DNA from: Chloroflexota bacterium
GTDB taxonomy: Bacteria; Chloroflexota; Anaerolineae; Anaerolineales; UBA4823
DNA length: 64,000 nucleotides
Reading direction: 5' to 3'
NCBI GenBank assembly: GCA_029557965.1
Contig: JAKQIM010000026.1
Location: forward strand, 80,862 to 144,861
Shown one piece after another: positions 24,938 to 33,451 of the stretch. A program made the translations under genes and the position numbers. Every line of letters starts with the position of its first letter. Position 1 is the stretch's first letter. Under the pieces are notes generated by a model, which did not search any database, had not been told where the DNA came from, and saw only the letters and a program-made list of their open reading frames with translations.

Positions 24938-27128
24938 AGCCGGGTTCAATGTTGGCTAACAGGGTGCGCAGGGTGGTAGACAGTTCTTGGGGCGACAGCG
25001 ACCGCTTCATGGCGAGGTTCAATACAGTTCGCCCGCCCGCGAAAAACATGCGGGGAAGATCGGTGGCGGAAATGATGACGACCGGAATTGTAGCCAGGCT
25101 GGGGATACGTTGTAGGGCGGCCAGGATGCGCCAGCCGTTCATGTCGGGCAGGTCGATATCCAGCAGAATGACATCAACGGATTTTTCGTGCAGCAGGCGC
25201 AGGGCTTCTTCACCACTGCTGGCGCTGTAGATTTGTTCAATGGGGGTTGCGGTTTCTTGGCTGGCACGCAGAGCCTGGGTGACAAAGCGCTGCATGGCCG
25301 GATCGTCATCTACAACCAACATGGATTGGATCTCGACATCTAACTGGCGCACGGATTCGACCAGGGTTTGGCGGGCAATGGGCTTGACCAGGTAATCGGC
25401 AACGCCGCTGGGCAGGGTTTCAAAGTGCTCCCAAATATCGGGAATATAAAAGGCCAGGACGGGCACGTCGTAAGGCAGATCTTTGAGTGGTAAGCGCTGC
25501 TCATCGAGAGAGGATTTGTCCACCAGGATGGCGCGCGGCTGTAGTTGATTGACACGCTCGGGAAGCAAGTCGGCCTGATCCAGGCTGAAAACCTGGTAAT
25601 CATCCAGGTATTGTTGGACAGCCTGCTCGGCCTTGGGGTTGGTGCTGAGCAAGAGACAGGTGGGGCGAGATTCTTCGGCGGGATAGTAGATTGCGGCAGT
25701 GGATTGAGCCTGTTGGGGTGGATCGGCTTCGGGGAGGGCGGTTTGCAAGATTGGGATGGTGAAGTAGAAGCGGCTGCCCACGCCGGGGGTGCTTTCTAGC
25801 CACATCTTGCCGCCGTGCAGTTGGATGAAGCGACGGCTGATTGCCAGGCCCAGGCCGCTGCCTTCGCGCCGGCGCCAGCTTTCTTGTCCGACCTGGCGAA
25901 ATTCATCAAATACCTTGGCGGCATCTTCGGGGGCAATGCCTGGTCCGCTGTCTTCCACGCAAATTTGGAGCATATCTTGTGCCCGGATGAGATGAACGGT
26001 AACGCTGCCCTGCGTGGTGAAGCGCAGGCCGTTGTTGAGCAGGTTCAGCATCACCTGGCGAATGCGGGTGCTGTCGGCGAAGACCTCTGGCAGGCCTGGT
26101 TCGGCGAGGACTTTGAGTTGAAGGCCTTTTTGCGTAAAGGAAGGCTCAACCATCTGGCGAACTTCTTCGGTCAGGGCCTGCAGGCTGATCCATTCACGAA
26201 AGATGGTCATCTGTTGGGCGTTGATCTGCCCCAAATCGAGGATGTCGTTGATCAGGCGCAGCAAGTGGTTGCTGCTGCGGTAGACTTCTTGGATATCTTC
26301 GTAGAGGCCGGAGGGCCAGGTTGATTTTTCGGCGTACATCTCGGGCGTATTGACCATCAGGTCGCTGAAGCCGATAATGAAGTTCAGGGGGCTGCGCAGC
26401 TCGTGGCTGACCGCCAGGATGAAGCGGTCGCGGTCGGCGCGGGCTTCTTCGGCATGGCGGCGAGACCATTGGAGCATCTGGTTAAGCCGCTCGAGCTGGT
26501 AGTTGGCCTGGTTTTGTTCTTTGAGCATGCGGCTGATTTCGGCGCGGTGGATGCGGGTTTCTTCTAGCAGACGGCGCGCTTCTCGATAGTGATAGGATGA
26601 GGATGAAATGGCTGAGAGCAAGTTGCTGGAAATGGACCAGCCTAAAAAGGCCGTGAAAGCGCTGCATAATACAATGGCAACAGCGTAACCAGGCGGCAGG
26701 GGGGGCAAGAATGCCATGTATGGCATGGCGATAACCAGGCCAATGATGAGCAGCTCGACCACGAAGGTCCACGGCAAGCCAATGGTAACAACAGCCATCA
26801 GGGGAAGGAAGGCCAGAAAGAGGGTGATGGCAGGCTGGTGAAATTGCCCGTAGGCGTGGAGGATGATGGCGGTGATACCGATTATCCACACCGCCTGGGC
26901 AAGCGGATAATAGCGCTTTAGCAGCCTGGCAGATAATGCCCACACGATGGCGACGAACAGTGTGGTGACCCACAAATGTGGGGTGTAGGTCTGCGGCCAA
27001 ACCAGGGTGGCAATAAAGTGCCACAGCAGGTACAGGCCGCCCACGGTGAAGATGATGTGCCGTGAGGTGGACTGCAAAAGCTCGAGCGAGTCGGTGTCGA
27101 TCTTACGCAAGGTGTTGATCCAAGACAT
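24882..27128 (-). CDS. Hybrid sensor histidine kinase with two receiver domains
   Basis: A membrane kinase of about 748 residues. It has an N-terminal block of about six hydrophobic segments, a short coiled coil (TRIHRAEISRMLKEQNQANYQL), HisKA with the phospho-His in FILAVSHELRSPLNFIIGFS, and an HATPase with the G1/G2 boxes (VEDSGPGIAPEDAAKVFDEF, GSGLGLAISRRFIQLHGG). Two C-terminal receiver domains follow. The first (RPTCLLLSTNPKAEQAV) lacks the acidic cluster and is degenerate. The second has VVDDDPAMQRFV and LLDIDLPDMNGW. The start at 27128 has AAGGA 7 nt upstream; an earlier ATG at 27191 falls in the hairpin. Confidence 0.9.
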   Translation of the reverse strand: MSWINTLRKIDTDSLELLQSTSRHIIFTVGGLYLLWHFIATLVWPQTYTPHLWVTTLFVAIVWALSARLLKRYYPLAQAVWIIGITAIILHAYGQFHQPAITLFLAFLPLMAVVTIGLPWTFVVELLIIGLVIAMPYMAFLPPLPPGYAVAIVLCSAFTAFLGWSISSNLLSAISSSSYHYREARRLLEETRIHRAEISRMLKEQNQANYQLERLNQMLQWSRRHAEEARADRDRFILAVSHELRSPLNFIIGFSDLMVNTPEMYAEKSTWPSGLYEDIQEVYRSSNHLLRLINDILDLGQINAQQMTIFREWISLQALTEEVRQMVEPSFTQKGLQLKVLAEPGLPEVFADSTRIRQVMLNLLNNGLRFTTQGSVTVHLIRAQDMLQICVEDSGPGIAPEDAAKVFDEFRQVGQESWRRREGSGLGLAISRRFIQLHGGKMWLESTPGVGSRFYFTIPILQTALPEADPPQQAQSTAAIYYPAEESRPTCLLLSTNPKAEQAVQQYLDDYQVFSLDQADLLPERVNQLQPRAILVDKSSLDEQRLPLKDLPYDVPVLAFYIPDIWEHFETLPSGVADYLVKPIARQTLVESVRQLDVEIQSMLVVDDDPAMQRFVTQALRASQETATPIEQIYSASSGEEALRLLHEKSVDVILLDIDLPDMNGWRILAALQRIPSLATIPVVIISATDLPRMFFAGGRTVLNLAMKRSLSPQELSTTLRTLLANIEPGFTKAEDPTVPEPPTGPAG

Positions 27129-27159
27129 GGCCTTATCCTTAAGCCAAATGTGCTGAGGT

Positions 27160-27208
27160 AATAACCGAATGCGGATGGGCGCCGGGCACACATCCGCATT
27201 CGGTTATT
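27160..27208. terminator. 18-bp perfect intergenic hairpin
   Basis: AATAACCGAATGCGGATG pairs perfectly with CATCCGCATTCGGTTATT around a 13-nt loop. It lies between the unknown gene at 27236 and the kinase gene on the minus strand. It lacks a U-run and may separate the kinase gene from the upstream cluster. Confidence 0.55.
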
Positions 27209-27235
27209 GAAGTGAAGTCTTCTGCCGGCCCGACC

Positions 27236-27637
27236 CTATTCTGTGGATGGCGGCTTTGAAAGGGCGGGCGTGTCTTTTGAGGTTGTGATACGCGAATCAA
27301 GCGCAGACCAAATGTCTTTATCGAGCGAACTGCCAGATTTGCGGCGCAGGTTGACGCGGTAAGTTGTCATATCGCCATCGCCGGTCCGAGCCAACCAATT
27401 CTGCTCAACCAGCATATCTAGGGCCTGGTCTAAGTCTGGCCTGGAGATGCGCTGCGCTTCGGGCAAGGCATCAACCGCTTTGACGATATCTGGATATTTC
27501 ATTGCCAGTTCACGCAGCATCATGCGCATGATCCTGCGCAGGTTAGGAGGCAGGTCAGCCAACTCAATGGCGCTGATGCCTTGCTCGCGTTTTTGAACTT
27601 CAAGCCTGTTTTGCAGCCGGTCAAAAATACCGCTCAT
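27236..27637 (-). CDS. Unknown protein with winged-helix-like region
   Basis: This protein of about 133 residues is not recognised. From the N-terminus it has a charged helix (IFDRLQNRLEVQKREQ), a helical core (DLPPNLRRIMRMMLRELAMKYPDIV) and a segment resembling a winged helix (ISRPDLDQALDMLVEQNWLARTGDGDMTTYRVN). The wing-like pattern suggests a small DNA- or protein-binding module. The start at 27637 (MSGIFDRLQ) is favoured over an ATG at 27703, which lies inside the upstream gene; a GAGG is about 8 nt before it. It is the last gene of the signalling cluster before the hairpin. Confidence 0.6.
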   Translation of the reverse strand: MSGIFDRLQNRLEVQKREQGISAIELADLPPNLRRIMRMMLRELAMKYPDIVKAVDALPEAQRISRPDLDQALDMLVEQNWLARTGDGDMTTYRVNLRRKSGSSLDKDIWSALDSRITTSKDTPALSKPPSTE

Positions 27638-27650
27638 AGGGCGCCTCGCA

Positions 27651-27863
27651 TCACCACAACTCAGGCATGCCAATGGGCTCTGGCTGCGGCTCACAGATGC
27701 CACACCAGATCACGTTGGCTGCCGCCAGGCCTTTGGGCGTGTTATTGGACCCAAGGAACATGCATAAGAAGGTGGGCATGGTTTTGGCATGTTCTTTACA
27801 GACGAATCTACCGCAAAATGCACAAGCTGCCCGCGCCGGTTGTTCACATTCCCAGCATTGCAT
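27651..27863 (-). CDS. Small zinc-finger (B-box-like) protein
   Basis: This 70-residue protein carries CWECEQPARAACAFCGRFVC followed by EHAKT, a Cys/His pattern like a B-box or similar treble-clef zinc site, and a second pair, WCGICE. No membrane segment or enzyme motif is seen. It lies between the third MinD-like ATPase (22 nt upstream) and the winged-helix-like gene. It probably binds zinc and a protein partner, but function is unknown. An AGGAGG precedes the ATG. Confidence 0.7.
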   Translation of the reverse strand: MQCWECEQPARAACAFCGRFVCKEHAKTMPTFLCMFLGSNNTPKGLAAANVIWCGICEPQPEPIGMPELW

Positions 27864-27884
27864 AAAGACCTCCTCGCTTATCGA

Positions 27885-28664
27885 TTAACCAACTTCCATG
27901 ATTTTTTGGGCTACTTCACGCAATGCCTTGGACCAAATATGGTCGGGGTAGCGCAGCGAAAAGATGTCAGCGCTGCCCATATCGACCATATCTTCACTCA
28001 ATGGGAAGACTGCTGCTACCGGTGCGTCATAGAAAGAGGTAACTTGTTCAGAAACTTGTTTGAAGTCATACTTCGAGAGCGCCTTGTTCACGATCAAGAA
28101 TAAGTTGGGCACATCCAGGCTGCGTGCAATATCGACGGTAACCGCGGTGCCCTGGAAATCTTGTTGGTCAGGACGCAGGACGATCAGTAAGATGTCAGAG
28201 ATAGCGATGGACAGCAGGGTTTCTTCCTGCAGGCCGGGGTGGGTGTCGATGAAAAGGTAGTCCAGCTTTAACTCTTTGATCATCTTCTGCATACCCTCGT
28301 TCAAGCGGTTGACATCGTAGCCATCGCGGAGCACCCGGCTGATCTCGCCGCTGTTGATGCTGGAGGGAACGAGCCAAAGCAGTTTGCCTTGCAGTTTTTT
28401 GCGCCCTTCTGCGTCACCGGTATTTTCGCCGACCGAGAAAGCCACCTCGGTGATGGTGCACTCGCCGCGCAGAAATTCATTCAGGGTGTGGCCCATCTTG
28501 GCCTCGTTCAGGCCAAAGAGCACATGGATACCAGGGGACTGGATGTCTGTATCGATGACGCCGACCCGTTTGCCTGAAGCGGCCAGTTGAGAAGCCAGGT
28601 TGGCTGTGAAGTTGGATTTACCTGTGCCGCCTCGAAACGAGTGGATGGAGACAATGTATGCCAT
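27885..28664 (-). CDS. MinD/ParA-like ATPase (third paralogue)
   Basis: A 259-residue deviant-Walker P-loop ATPase. It has FRGGTGKSN as Walker A (Arg replaces the usual signature Lys), VIDTDIQSPGIHVLFGL, and the switch region IDTHPGLQEETLLSIAISD. ParA/MinD ATPases dimerise on ATP to position or regulate partner complexes. There is no obvious C-terminal amphipathic membrane-targeting helix. It is closest to the paralogue at 31885-32637 and lies 87 nt after the PrsW gene in the same cluster. Its partner is unknown. Confidence 0.9.
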   Translation of the reverse strand: MAYIVSIHSFRGGTGKSNFTANLASQLAASGKRVGVIDTDIQSPGIHVLFGLNEAKMGHTLNEFLRGECTITEVAFSVGENTGDAEGRKKLQGKLLWLVPSSINSGEISRVLRDGYDVNRLNEGMQKMIKELKLDYLFIDTHPGLQEETLLSIAISDILLIVLRPDQQDFQGTAVTVDIARSLDVPNLFLIVNKALSKYDFKQVSEQVTSFYDAPVAAVFPLSEDMVDMGSADIFSLRYPDHIWSKALREVAQKIMEVG

Positions 28665-28751
28665 ACGACCTACCTCCGAAACGCAATGTGTGATTGTTCA
28701 GCCGAGAAGCAGTGCATACTTAATTATACAGCCATTTTTTCGGAATCCCCG

Positions 28752-29888
28752 TCACGTTTGGCCGGCTGGGGGATCCTGGTTTGGGGTTGGCTCGGCGGGT
28801 TTGGCAACGCGCTCACCCAGCTTGGCGAACAGGTTCGCGCCACCTGTGGTGGGGCGGGCGGCGATCTTCTCTTGGATGCGCTGTTCCAAAATTCCCCACA
28901 GGGGGCTGGCATCTTCTGGAAAGATGTTGCGCAAATACAGCATGCAGTAACTGCCCACGGCGCGGCGGGCATCATCCATTTGTGTGCGTAGATCGGCCAT
29001 TTGCTTTTCGACGGCTGTACGCATTTTCTCATCATTAAGCTTGTCGAGGGTTTTGCGCAAAATGCCCAGGCGAGCCTGGATGACCAGGAATTTTTCGATT
29101 TGTTCGGCCTTCTGGGCGCCAAACCGCTCAGCCAGAGGTGCCAGGATCTCTTGCAGGTTGGACAATTTTTGTACCATGGCGGCTTCTTTTTGGGTGACCC
29201 GGTCGGCGTCGCCGAGTTTTTCCTCGATCCAGGATTTCTCTTCTGCAAGCCCGCGCGAGATGACAAAGGCGATCAGGCCGGCCGCACCCAGGCCCAGCAC
29301 AGCCGCATACACCAATAACATGCCGCCTGAAACGGCCAGGGTAATATGATTGAAGATGCTGTGCAGGAGAATGGCCATGAGCCAGCCTGCTACCATCACC
29401 AACACGCGGCGCAGGGGACGCTCAAAGCGCCCCAAGCCAAAGGCGATGCCAATGGTGGCGCTGGCTGATGCGTGGATGAGGTTGCTGGAGAGGACGCGGC
29501 TGATGGCCAGGCCCAGGCCGGCGCCTTGTAATCCGGCAAGATATTCGTAATTTTCGACCACTGCAAAACCAATGCCGGCAGCAAAGCCATAAATAGCACC
29601 ATCCACAAAGTAGGTGAAATTGGGCCGGCGCACCAGGTAGATCAAGACGAGGGCTTTGAGAGTCTCTTCGATCACGGGTGCAGCATAACGAATGATCTCT
29701 TTGCGTTTGAGGATACTGTGCATGTACAACTCGTAATTGATCTGCCTGGCTACCAGGTAGGCGGCAATGCCGCAGACCACGCACAGTAAGACGTATTTAA
29801 ACGTGCCTGTTTTATAGAGATCGAGGGTATAAATGATGTAGAGAATTACAAGGGGAACCAGGGTGGCAACGAACAGGGCAAGGATCAT
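28752..29888 (-). CDS. PrsW-family intramembrane glutamic protease
   Basis: A 378-residue protein. The first 210 residues have about seven hydrophobic segments and the PrsW motifs EEtlK (APVIEETLKALVLIY), F-x3-EN (GIGFAVVENYEYL) and an HAS-type motif (LIHASASATIGIAFGLG). Residues about 215-378 form a hydrophilic, helical cytoplasmic extension not found in short PrsW proteins. In Bacillus, PrsW cleaves the anti-sigma factor RsiW. Here a two-segment membrane protein and an ECF sigma factor sit immediately upstream, supporting an equivalent role. The ATG at 29888 has AGGATG upstream. Confidence 0.9.
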   Translation of the reverse strand: MILALFVATLVPLVILYIIYTLDLYKTGTFKYVLLCVVCGIAAYLVARQINYELYMHSILKRKEIIRYAAPVIEETLKALVLIYLVRRPNFTYFVDGAIYGFAAGIGFAVVENYEYLAGLQGAGLGLAISRVLSSNLIHASASATIGIAFGLGRFERPLRRVLVMVAGWLMAILLHSIFNHITLAVSGGMLLVYAAVLGLGAAGLIAFVISRGLAEEKSWIEEKLGDADRVTQKEAAMVQKLSNLQEILAPLAERFGAQKAEQIEKFLVIQARLGILRKTLDKLNDEKMRTAVEKQMADLRTQMDDARRAVGSYCMLYLRNIFPEDASPLWGILEQRIQEKIAARPTTGGANLFAKLGERVAKPAEPTPNQDPPAGQT

Positions 29889-29928
29889 GGGTACATCCTA
29901 TAAAGAAAAGGCAGAGCGATCAGCATTA

Positions 29929-30468
29929 TCAAGGCTTCTGCCGTCGTATCCACCACACCGCGGCGATCAGAACCCCGGCAACCAGCAGGATGGCTAACAG
30001 CGGGGCAGTCCCACCCTCTAGCCCGGCGGTGCCAGAGAGGCCGCCGCCAAGGGTAGGGGAAAATATGAAGACTGCTGCCAGGATGAACACGACGGCTGCT
30101 GCTGCGGTGCGCAATATCCAGGTGCGCTGGCGGGCAGCAGAAGACTGCCAACCTGGCTTGGGCTGCAGCAGGTTGCGTAAGCGCTCTTTGAGCGAGATGG
30201 TTGTGGGGCGGGGGCCTTCTGCAGCCCAATGGGCGGCCAATTTGGCCTGCATCTTGCGATTTACCGCCGGGCTGATGGGTGTGGCGGGTAAATTGCGTTG
30301 GAGGCGCAATACCATATCTTCTAGCGCGCGCAGCTCTGGCAGGTCTGAGAGTGCCGCCCCTGGGTCTTTGCCGCTTGCTAACACCTGGTCGGTGAACGAG
30401 GCCAGCACATCGTCGAGAGGGTCTCGCGCGCGGTCGGACTGGGCTTCAGGTTGATAGGTATCAGGCAT
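29929..30468 (-). CDS. Probable membrane anti-sigma factor
   Basis: This 179-residue protein has a soluble N-terminal region (residues 1-118, including LDDVLASFTDQVLASG and LEDMVLRLQRNL), a hydrophobic segment at about 119-137 (ILRTAAAAVVFILAAVFIF), a glycine-rich linker and a second segment at about 154-172 (APLLAILLVAGVLIAAVWW). Its start overlaps the end of the ECF sigma gene by 8 nt, the usual arrangement for sigma/anti-sigma pairs. A zinc-binding HxxxCxxC motif is absent, so this would be a non-ZAS type. PrsW is encoded next. Confidence 0.72.
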   Translation of the reverse strand: MPDTYQPEAQSDRARDPLDDVLASFTDQVLASGKDPGAALSDLPELRALEDMVLRLQRNLPATPISPAVNRKMQAKLAAHWAAEGPRPTTISLKERLRNLLQPKPGWQSSAARQRTWILRTAAAAVVFILAAVFIFSPTLGGGLSGTAGLEGGTAPLLAILLVAGVLIAAVWWIRRQKP

Positions 30469-31024
30469 TTTTGTTTTCCCACTGGCTCTGTAATGCGCTT
30501 ATGGCGCGGCGAAAGGTGCTTTTGGTGGCCTCGAGAGACTGGTTTTGGAGTTGGGCAATCTCGTTAAACTGCAATCCTTCAACAAAACGCAGCAAGATGA
30601 TCTCTTGGTAGTTGGCCGGCAATTTTAACAAGGCCTGGCGCAGCGCCACGCGCTCTTCAAGTGAGTTGTCCGAGTTTTCAGCCACTAAAGCCGTCACTTC
30701 CTCAAAATCTTCGTGCCTGGGATTTGTATCGGCAAACCCCAGGGATGGTTTTCGACGCCGGTAGTAATCGGCTACCTGGCGGTTGGTCAACGTTCGGAGC
30801 CAGGTACTGAACAAAGACTCACCCCTAAAACTTCGCAGGGACCGGATTGCGGCGACGAACACTTCTTGGGTAACATCTTCAGCATCCTGCTCTGGAACAA
30901 CGTAACGGACGCGATTGTGTACCAGGGGCAGATAACGTTCGAAGAGAACGTTAAAGGCTTCTTGCCGGCCTTGCTGTGCGGCATGAACCAGGTCTTCGTC
31001 GCTCGGTTTTGTAGGGGTGGCCAT
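30461..31024 (-). CDS. ECF-family RNA polymerase sigma factor
   Basis: A 187-residue sigma-70-family ECF factor. Region 2 is visible as FNVLFERYLPLVHNRVRYVV, DAEDVTQEVFVAAIRSLRSF and FSTWLRTLTNRQVADYYRRR. Region 4 is LPANYQEIILLRFVEGLQFNEIAQ with the recognition helix ATKSTFRRAISALQ. Extracytoplasmic-function factors are held by membrane anti-sigma factors and released by proteolysis; both partners seem to follow in the operon. The gap to the MinD-like gene upstream is 90 nt. Confidence 0.95.
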   Translation of the reverse strand: MATPTKPSDEDLVHAAQQGRQEAFNVLFERYLPLVHNRVRYVVPEQDAEDVTQEVFVAAIRSLRSFRGESLFSTWLRTLTNRQVADYYRRRKPSLGFADTNPRHEDFEEVTALVAENSDNSLEERVALRQALLKLPANYQEIILLRFVEGLQFNEIAQLQNQSLEATKSTFRRAISALQSQWENKNA

Positions 31025-31114
31025 ATTCAGGATGGCTCAATAACTTAGTCGCAGAGAGAAGCGAAAAAGGGTTGACGGTTGAAAATTGGCTGTGGTCGAG
31101 TCTTGAGCAAACGC

Positions 31115-31870
31115 TTACAGAATCAAATGGTCGAGCAGTGTTTTGAGTTCTTGGGTAAATGGGCTCTCTGGGTTCACCTCCACAAAAATATCGGCACTAG
31201 AAAGGGTCATCATATCGGGGTTTAGTGGCAGGGTGATTGCCACCTCACAGTGATAAGTGGTTTCAATCTCTTTTGTTACTTCGGCCAGGTTGTAGGTTTT
31301 TGGAACCAGGTTGCCGATCATGATCAACCTGGGAACATCCAGGCGGCGTGCCAGGTCGACGGTGACGGCGGTACCCTGGAAATCTTGCGCATCGGGGCGC
31401 AGGATAATACATAGGATATCAGTCATGGCGATGGCAGCCAAGGTGTCGTCGGTCAGGCCGGCGCGGGTATCCACAAGGACAATATCTAACTGGTTGTTCT
31501 CGATTAGTTCGGGAATGCAGGCATCCAGTGCTTCGGAATCAAAGTCACCTTTCAGCGCCATTGAAATATCGAGAAAACGCGTGCTCGCGGGCAGCAAGTA
31601 AAGTTTGCCAGGCGCACTGCCCTGGAGGCTGGTGGTGACATCGTAGGTGGCTTGTTCAACAGAGCAGGCCTGGCGTAAAACATCGTTCAGGTAGCAGGTA
31701 ATGGCGCTGTCTTTCAATCCAAAGGCATAGTGCAGGCTAGGTGATTCGATATTGAGATCCACCAGGCCAACGCGCTTTCCGGCCCGTGCCAGCAGGGCCG
31801 CCAAATTGGCTACCAGGCTGGTCTTACCGGTACCGCGGCGAAAGGAATGGACAACAATGACAGTGGGCAT
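31115..31870 (-). CDS. MinD/ParA-like ATPase (second paralogue)
   Basis: This protein of about 251 residues is homologous to its two neighbours but more diverged. Walker A is FRRGTGKTS, then LVDLNIESPSLHYAFGL and VDTRAGLTDDTLAAIAMTD. The Asp-Thr-His-Pro-Gly of the others is Asp-Thr-Arg-Ala-Gly here. The family's dimer-forming ATPase cycle should be possible because the GKT is intact. A GTG at 31879 is an alternative start; the ATG at 31870 aligns better with the paralogues. It begins just after the stop of the first paralogue, so the two are coupled. Confidence 0.87.
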   Translation of the reverse strand: MPTVIVVHSFRRGTGKTSLVANLAALLARAGKRVGLVDLNIESPSLHYAFGLKDSAITCYLNDVLRQACSVEQATYDVTTSLQGSAPGKLYLLPASTRFLDISMALKGDFDSEALDACIPELIENNQLDIVLVDTRAGLTDDTLAAIAMTDILCIILRPDAQDFQGTAVTVDLARRLDVPRLIMIGNLVPKTYNLAEVTKEIETTYHCEVAITLPLNPDMMTLSSADIFVEVNPESPFTQELKTLLDHLIL

Positions 31871-31884
31871 ACTGTTCACGGCTT

Positions 31885-32637
31885 TCAGGCCAAAATGCGG
31901 GCAACCACTTTCTTAAGTTCAGCGGTGATGGGGTGGTCAGGGTACTGGGCAACGAAAAGACCGGCGCTGGCCAGGGCCATCATCTCGTCTGAATGGGGCA
32001 GGATGGCGGCAACATCGGCATTGTAGGTCTGCTCGATCTTGGGACCGATGCCGTTCATGTAAACGTGAGGTACTTTGTTTACGATCAAGTAAAGGCTGGG
32101 CACATCCAGCTTGCGGGCCACTTCTACGGTGACGCTGGTGCCCTGGTAATCCTGGTTATCGGGGCGCAGGATGACCAACAGTACATCTGAGATGGCGATG
32201 GATAAGAGGGTCTCTTCGTTGATACCGGGGTGGGTGTCGATCAGCAGGATATCTAACTGCATTTCGTCGATCAGATCGGTGAAGCCGTCGTTGAGCAAGC
32301 CCACATCATAGCTCTCGCGCAGGATACGGGCAATCTCGCCGGCTTTGATGCTGGATGGGATCAGGTAGATCTTGCCACTGACGCCGGTCTTCAAGCTGGA
32401 GGTTACATCGTGGGCGGTTTCTTTGATACTGCACTTGCCCCACAGGTAATCGTTGAGCGAGTGACCCATATCTTCTTCGCTCAACCCGAATAGAACATGG
32501 ATGCCAGGCGAGGCGATATCGGTATCCACAATGCCCACGCGCTGCCCCTGCATGGCAAGCAGGGCAGCCAGGTTGGCGGTGGTGTTCGATTTGCCCGTTC
32601 CACCGCGGAATGAGTGAACCGAGACGATCTTTGACAT
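31885..32637 (-). CDS. MinD/ParA-like ATPase (first paralogue)
   Basis: This 250-residue deviant-Walker ATPase has FRGGTGKSNTTAN, IVDTDIASPGIHVLFGL, LIDTHPGINEETLLSIAISD and ILRPDNQDYQGT, closely matching the paralogue at 27885. The ATG at 32637 is chosen over an earlier one at 32694 because AGGAGG lies 6 nt upstream and the start then matches the paralogue. It follows the cyclic-nucleotide-binding gene by 64 nt and is in the same transcript. Its localisation partner is unknown. Confidence 0.91.
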   Translation of the reverse strand: MSKIVSVHSFRGGTGKSNTTANLAALLAMQGQRVGIVDTDIASPGIHVLFGLSEEDMGHSLNDYLWGKCSIKETAHDVTSSLKTGVSGKIYLIPSSIKAGEIARILRESYDVGLLNDGFTDLIDEMQLDILLIDTHPGINEETLLSIAISDVLLVILRPDNQDYQGTSVTVEVARKLDVPSLYLIVNKVPHVYMNGIGPKIEQTYNADVAAILPHSDEMMALASAGLFVAQYPDHPITAELKKVVARILA

Positions 32638-32701
32638 AATGCCTCCTGGTGTTACATAATAGATAAGTTTAGCTGAATTAACACGCTTGCGCAAGGTGCG
32701 A

Positions 32702-33418
32702 TCAAGTTTTACCCTGTTCGCGCAACCGCTTTACCTTTTCTTTCAGGCTTAGGAACTCCTGGCTGCCGGTGATGGCGGCGACTTCTGCCTTGCGTTTGCT
32801 CTCGTCTACCTCAATGCGCAGCATGGCCACTTCTTTGCGCAACTGCTCTTCACGTTCTTGGACACGAGAAGCCATTTGGGCAAATTCGGCTGCCAGGGTG
32901 ACCAGGGTTTTGTCTTTATACTGGTCACTGCTTTTCATGATGTCATCGGCCTGGTAGCTGCCGTTGGCAATGCGCTGGACCCAATCGCGCACCTGGCTGA
33001 GGAAATCGGTGGTATAGCGGATGCGGTCATTTAAGCCCGACATGACCGCCAGCACCAGGTCGCTGCTTTCATTCAGCAGGCGGAGAAACTCTTCGCGGCC
33101 CAGGGTGAGCACTACGGCGGGGGTCTCAGCACGGGCGCTCAGCGAGCGGCTCTTTTGGTCGATCAGGGCCATTTCTCCCAACACATCGCCTGGCTGAAAA
33201 ATGCGTATCGCCTGCCCGGCCTGGGGGTCGTTGGGGAGGGGCGCATAGATGGCTACCTGCCCAGACTCGACGATGACCAGGTAAGTGCCGGGATCGCCGA
33301 GGTTGAACAAGATCTCTTTGCTTTCCAGGTGGCGTGTGCTCAACGCTCCTGAGACGCGCTCCAGGACATCCTCGGGAAGAGATCGGAACAGTTCTACGTT
33401 CTTTAGCAATGGATTCAT
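32702..33418 (-). CDS. Cyclic-nucleotide-binding domain protein with C-terminal coiled coil
   Basis: A 238-residue protein. Residues 1-135 form a CAP-like cNMP-binding domain: FRSLPEDVLERVSG, LFNLGDPGTYLVIVESGQV, FQPGDVLGEMALIDQKSRSLSARAE, with the phosphate-binding Gly-Glu-Met-Ala. Instead of the helix-turn-helix of CRP it ends in a long charged helix (about 160-238, VQEREEQLRKEVAMLRIEVD...), likely a coiled coil. So it is not a DNA-binding CRP but a cNMP-responsive scaffold. It follows the cyclase gene by 33 nt, so cyclase and receptor are co-encoded. AGGAGC precedes the ATG. Confidence 0.9.
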   Translation of the reverse strand: MNPLLKNVELFRSLPEDVLERVSGALSTRHLESKEILFNLGDPGTYLVIVESGQVAIYAPLPNDPQAGQAIRIFQPGDVLGEMALIDQKSRSLSARAETPAVVLTLGREEFLRLLNESSDLVLAVMSGLNDRIRYTTDFLSQVRDWVQRIANGSYQADDIMKSSDQYKDKTLVTLAAEFAQMASRVQEREEQLRKEVAMLRIEVDESKRKAEVAAITGSQEFLSLKEKVKRLREQGKT

Positions 33419-33451
33419 CTGCTTGCTCCTGTTTGGATCAGGTTTTCTCGA

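Noticed and set aside
32702..33418. CRP-family transcription factor
   Set aside because: The cNMP-binding domain is followed by a charged coiled coil, with no helix-turn-helix, so it is not a standard CRP/FNR regulator.
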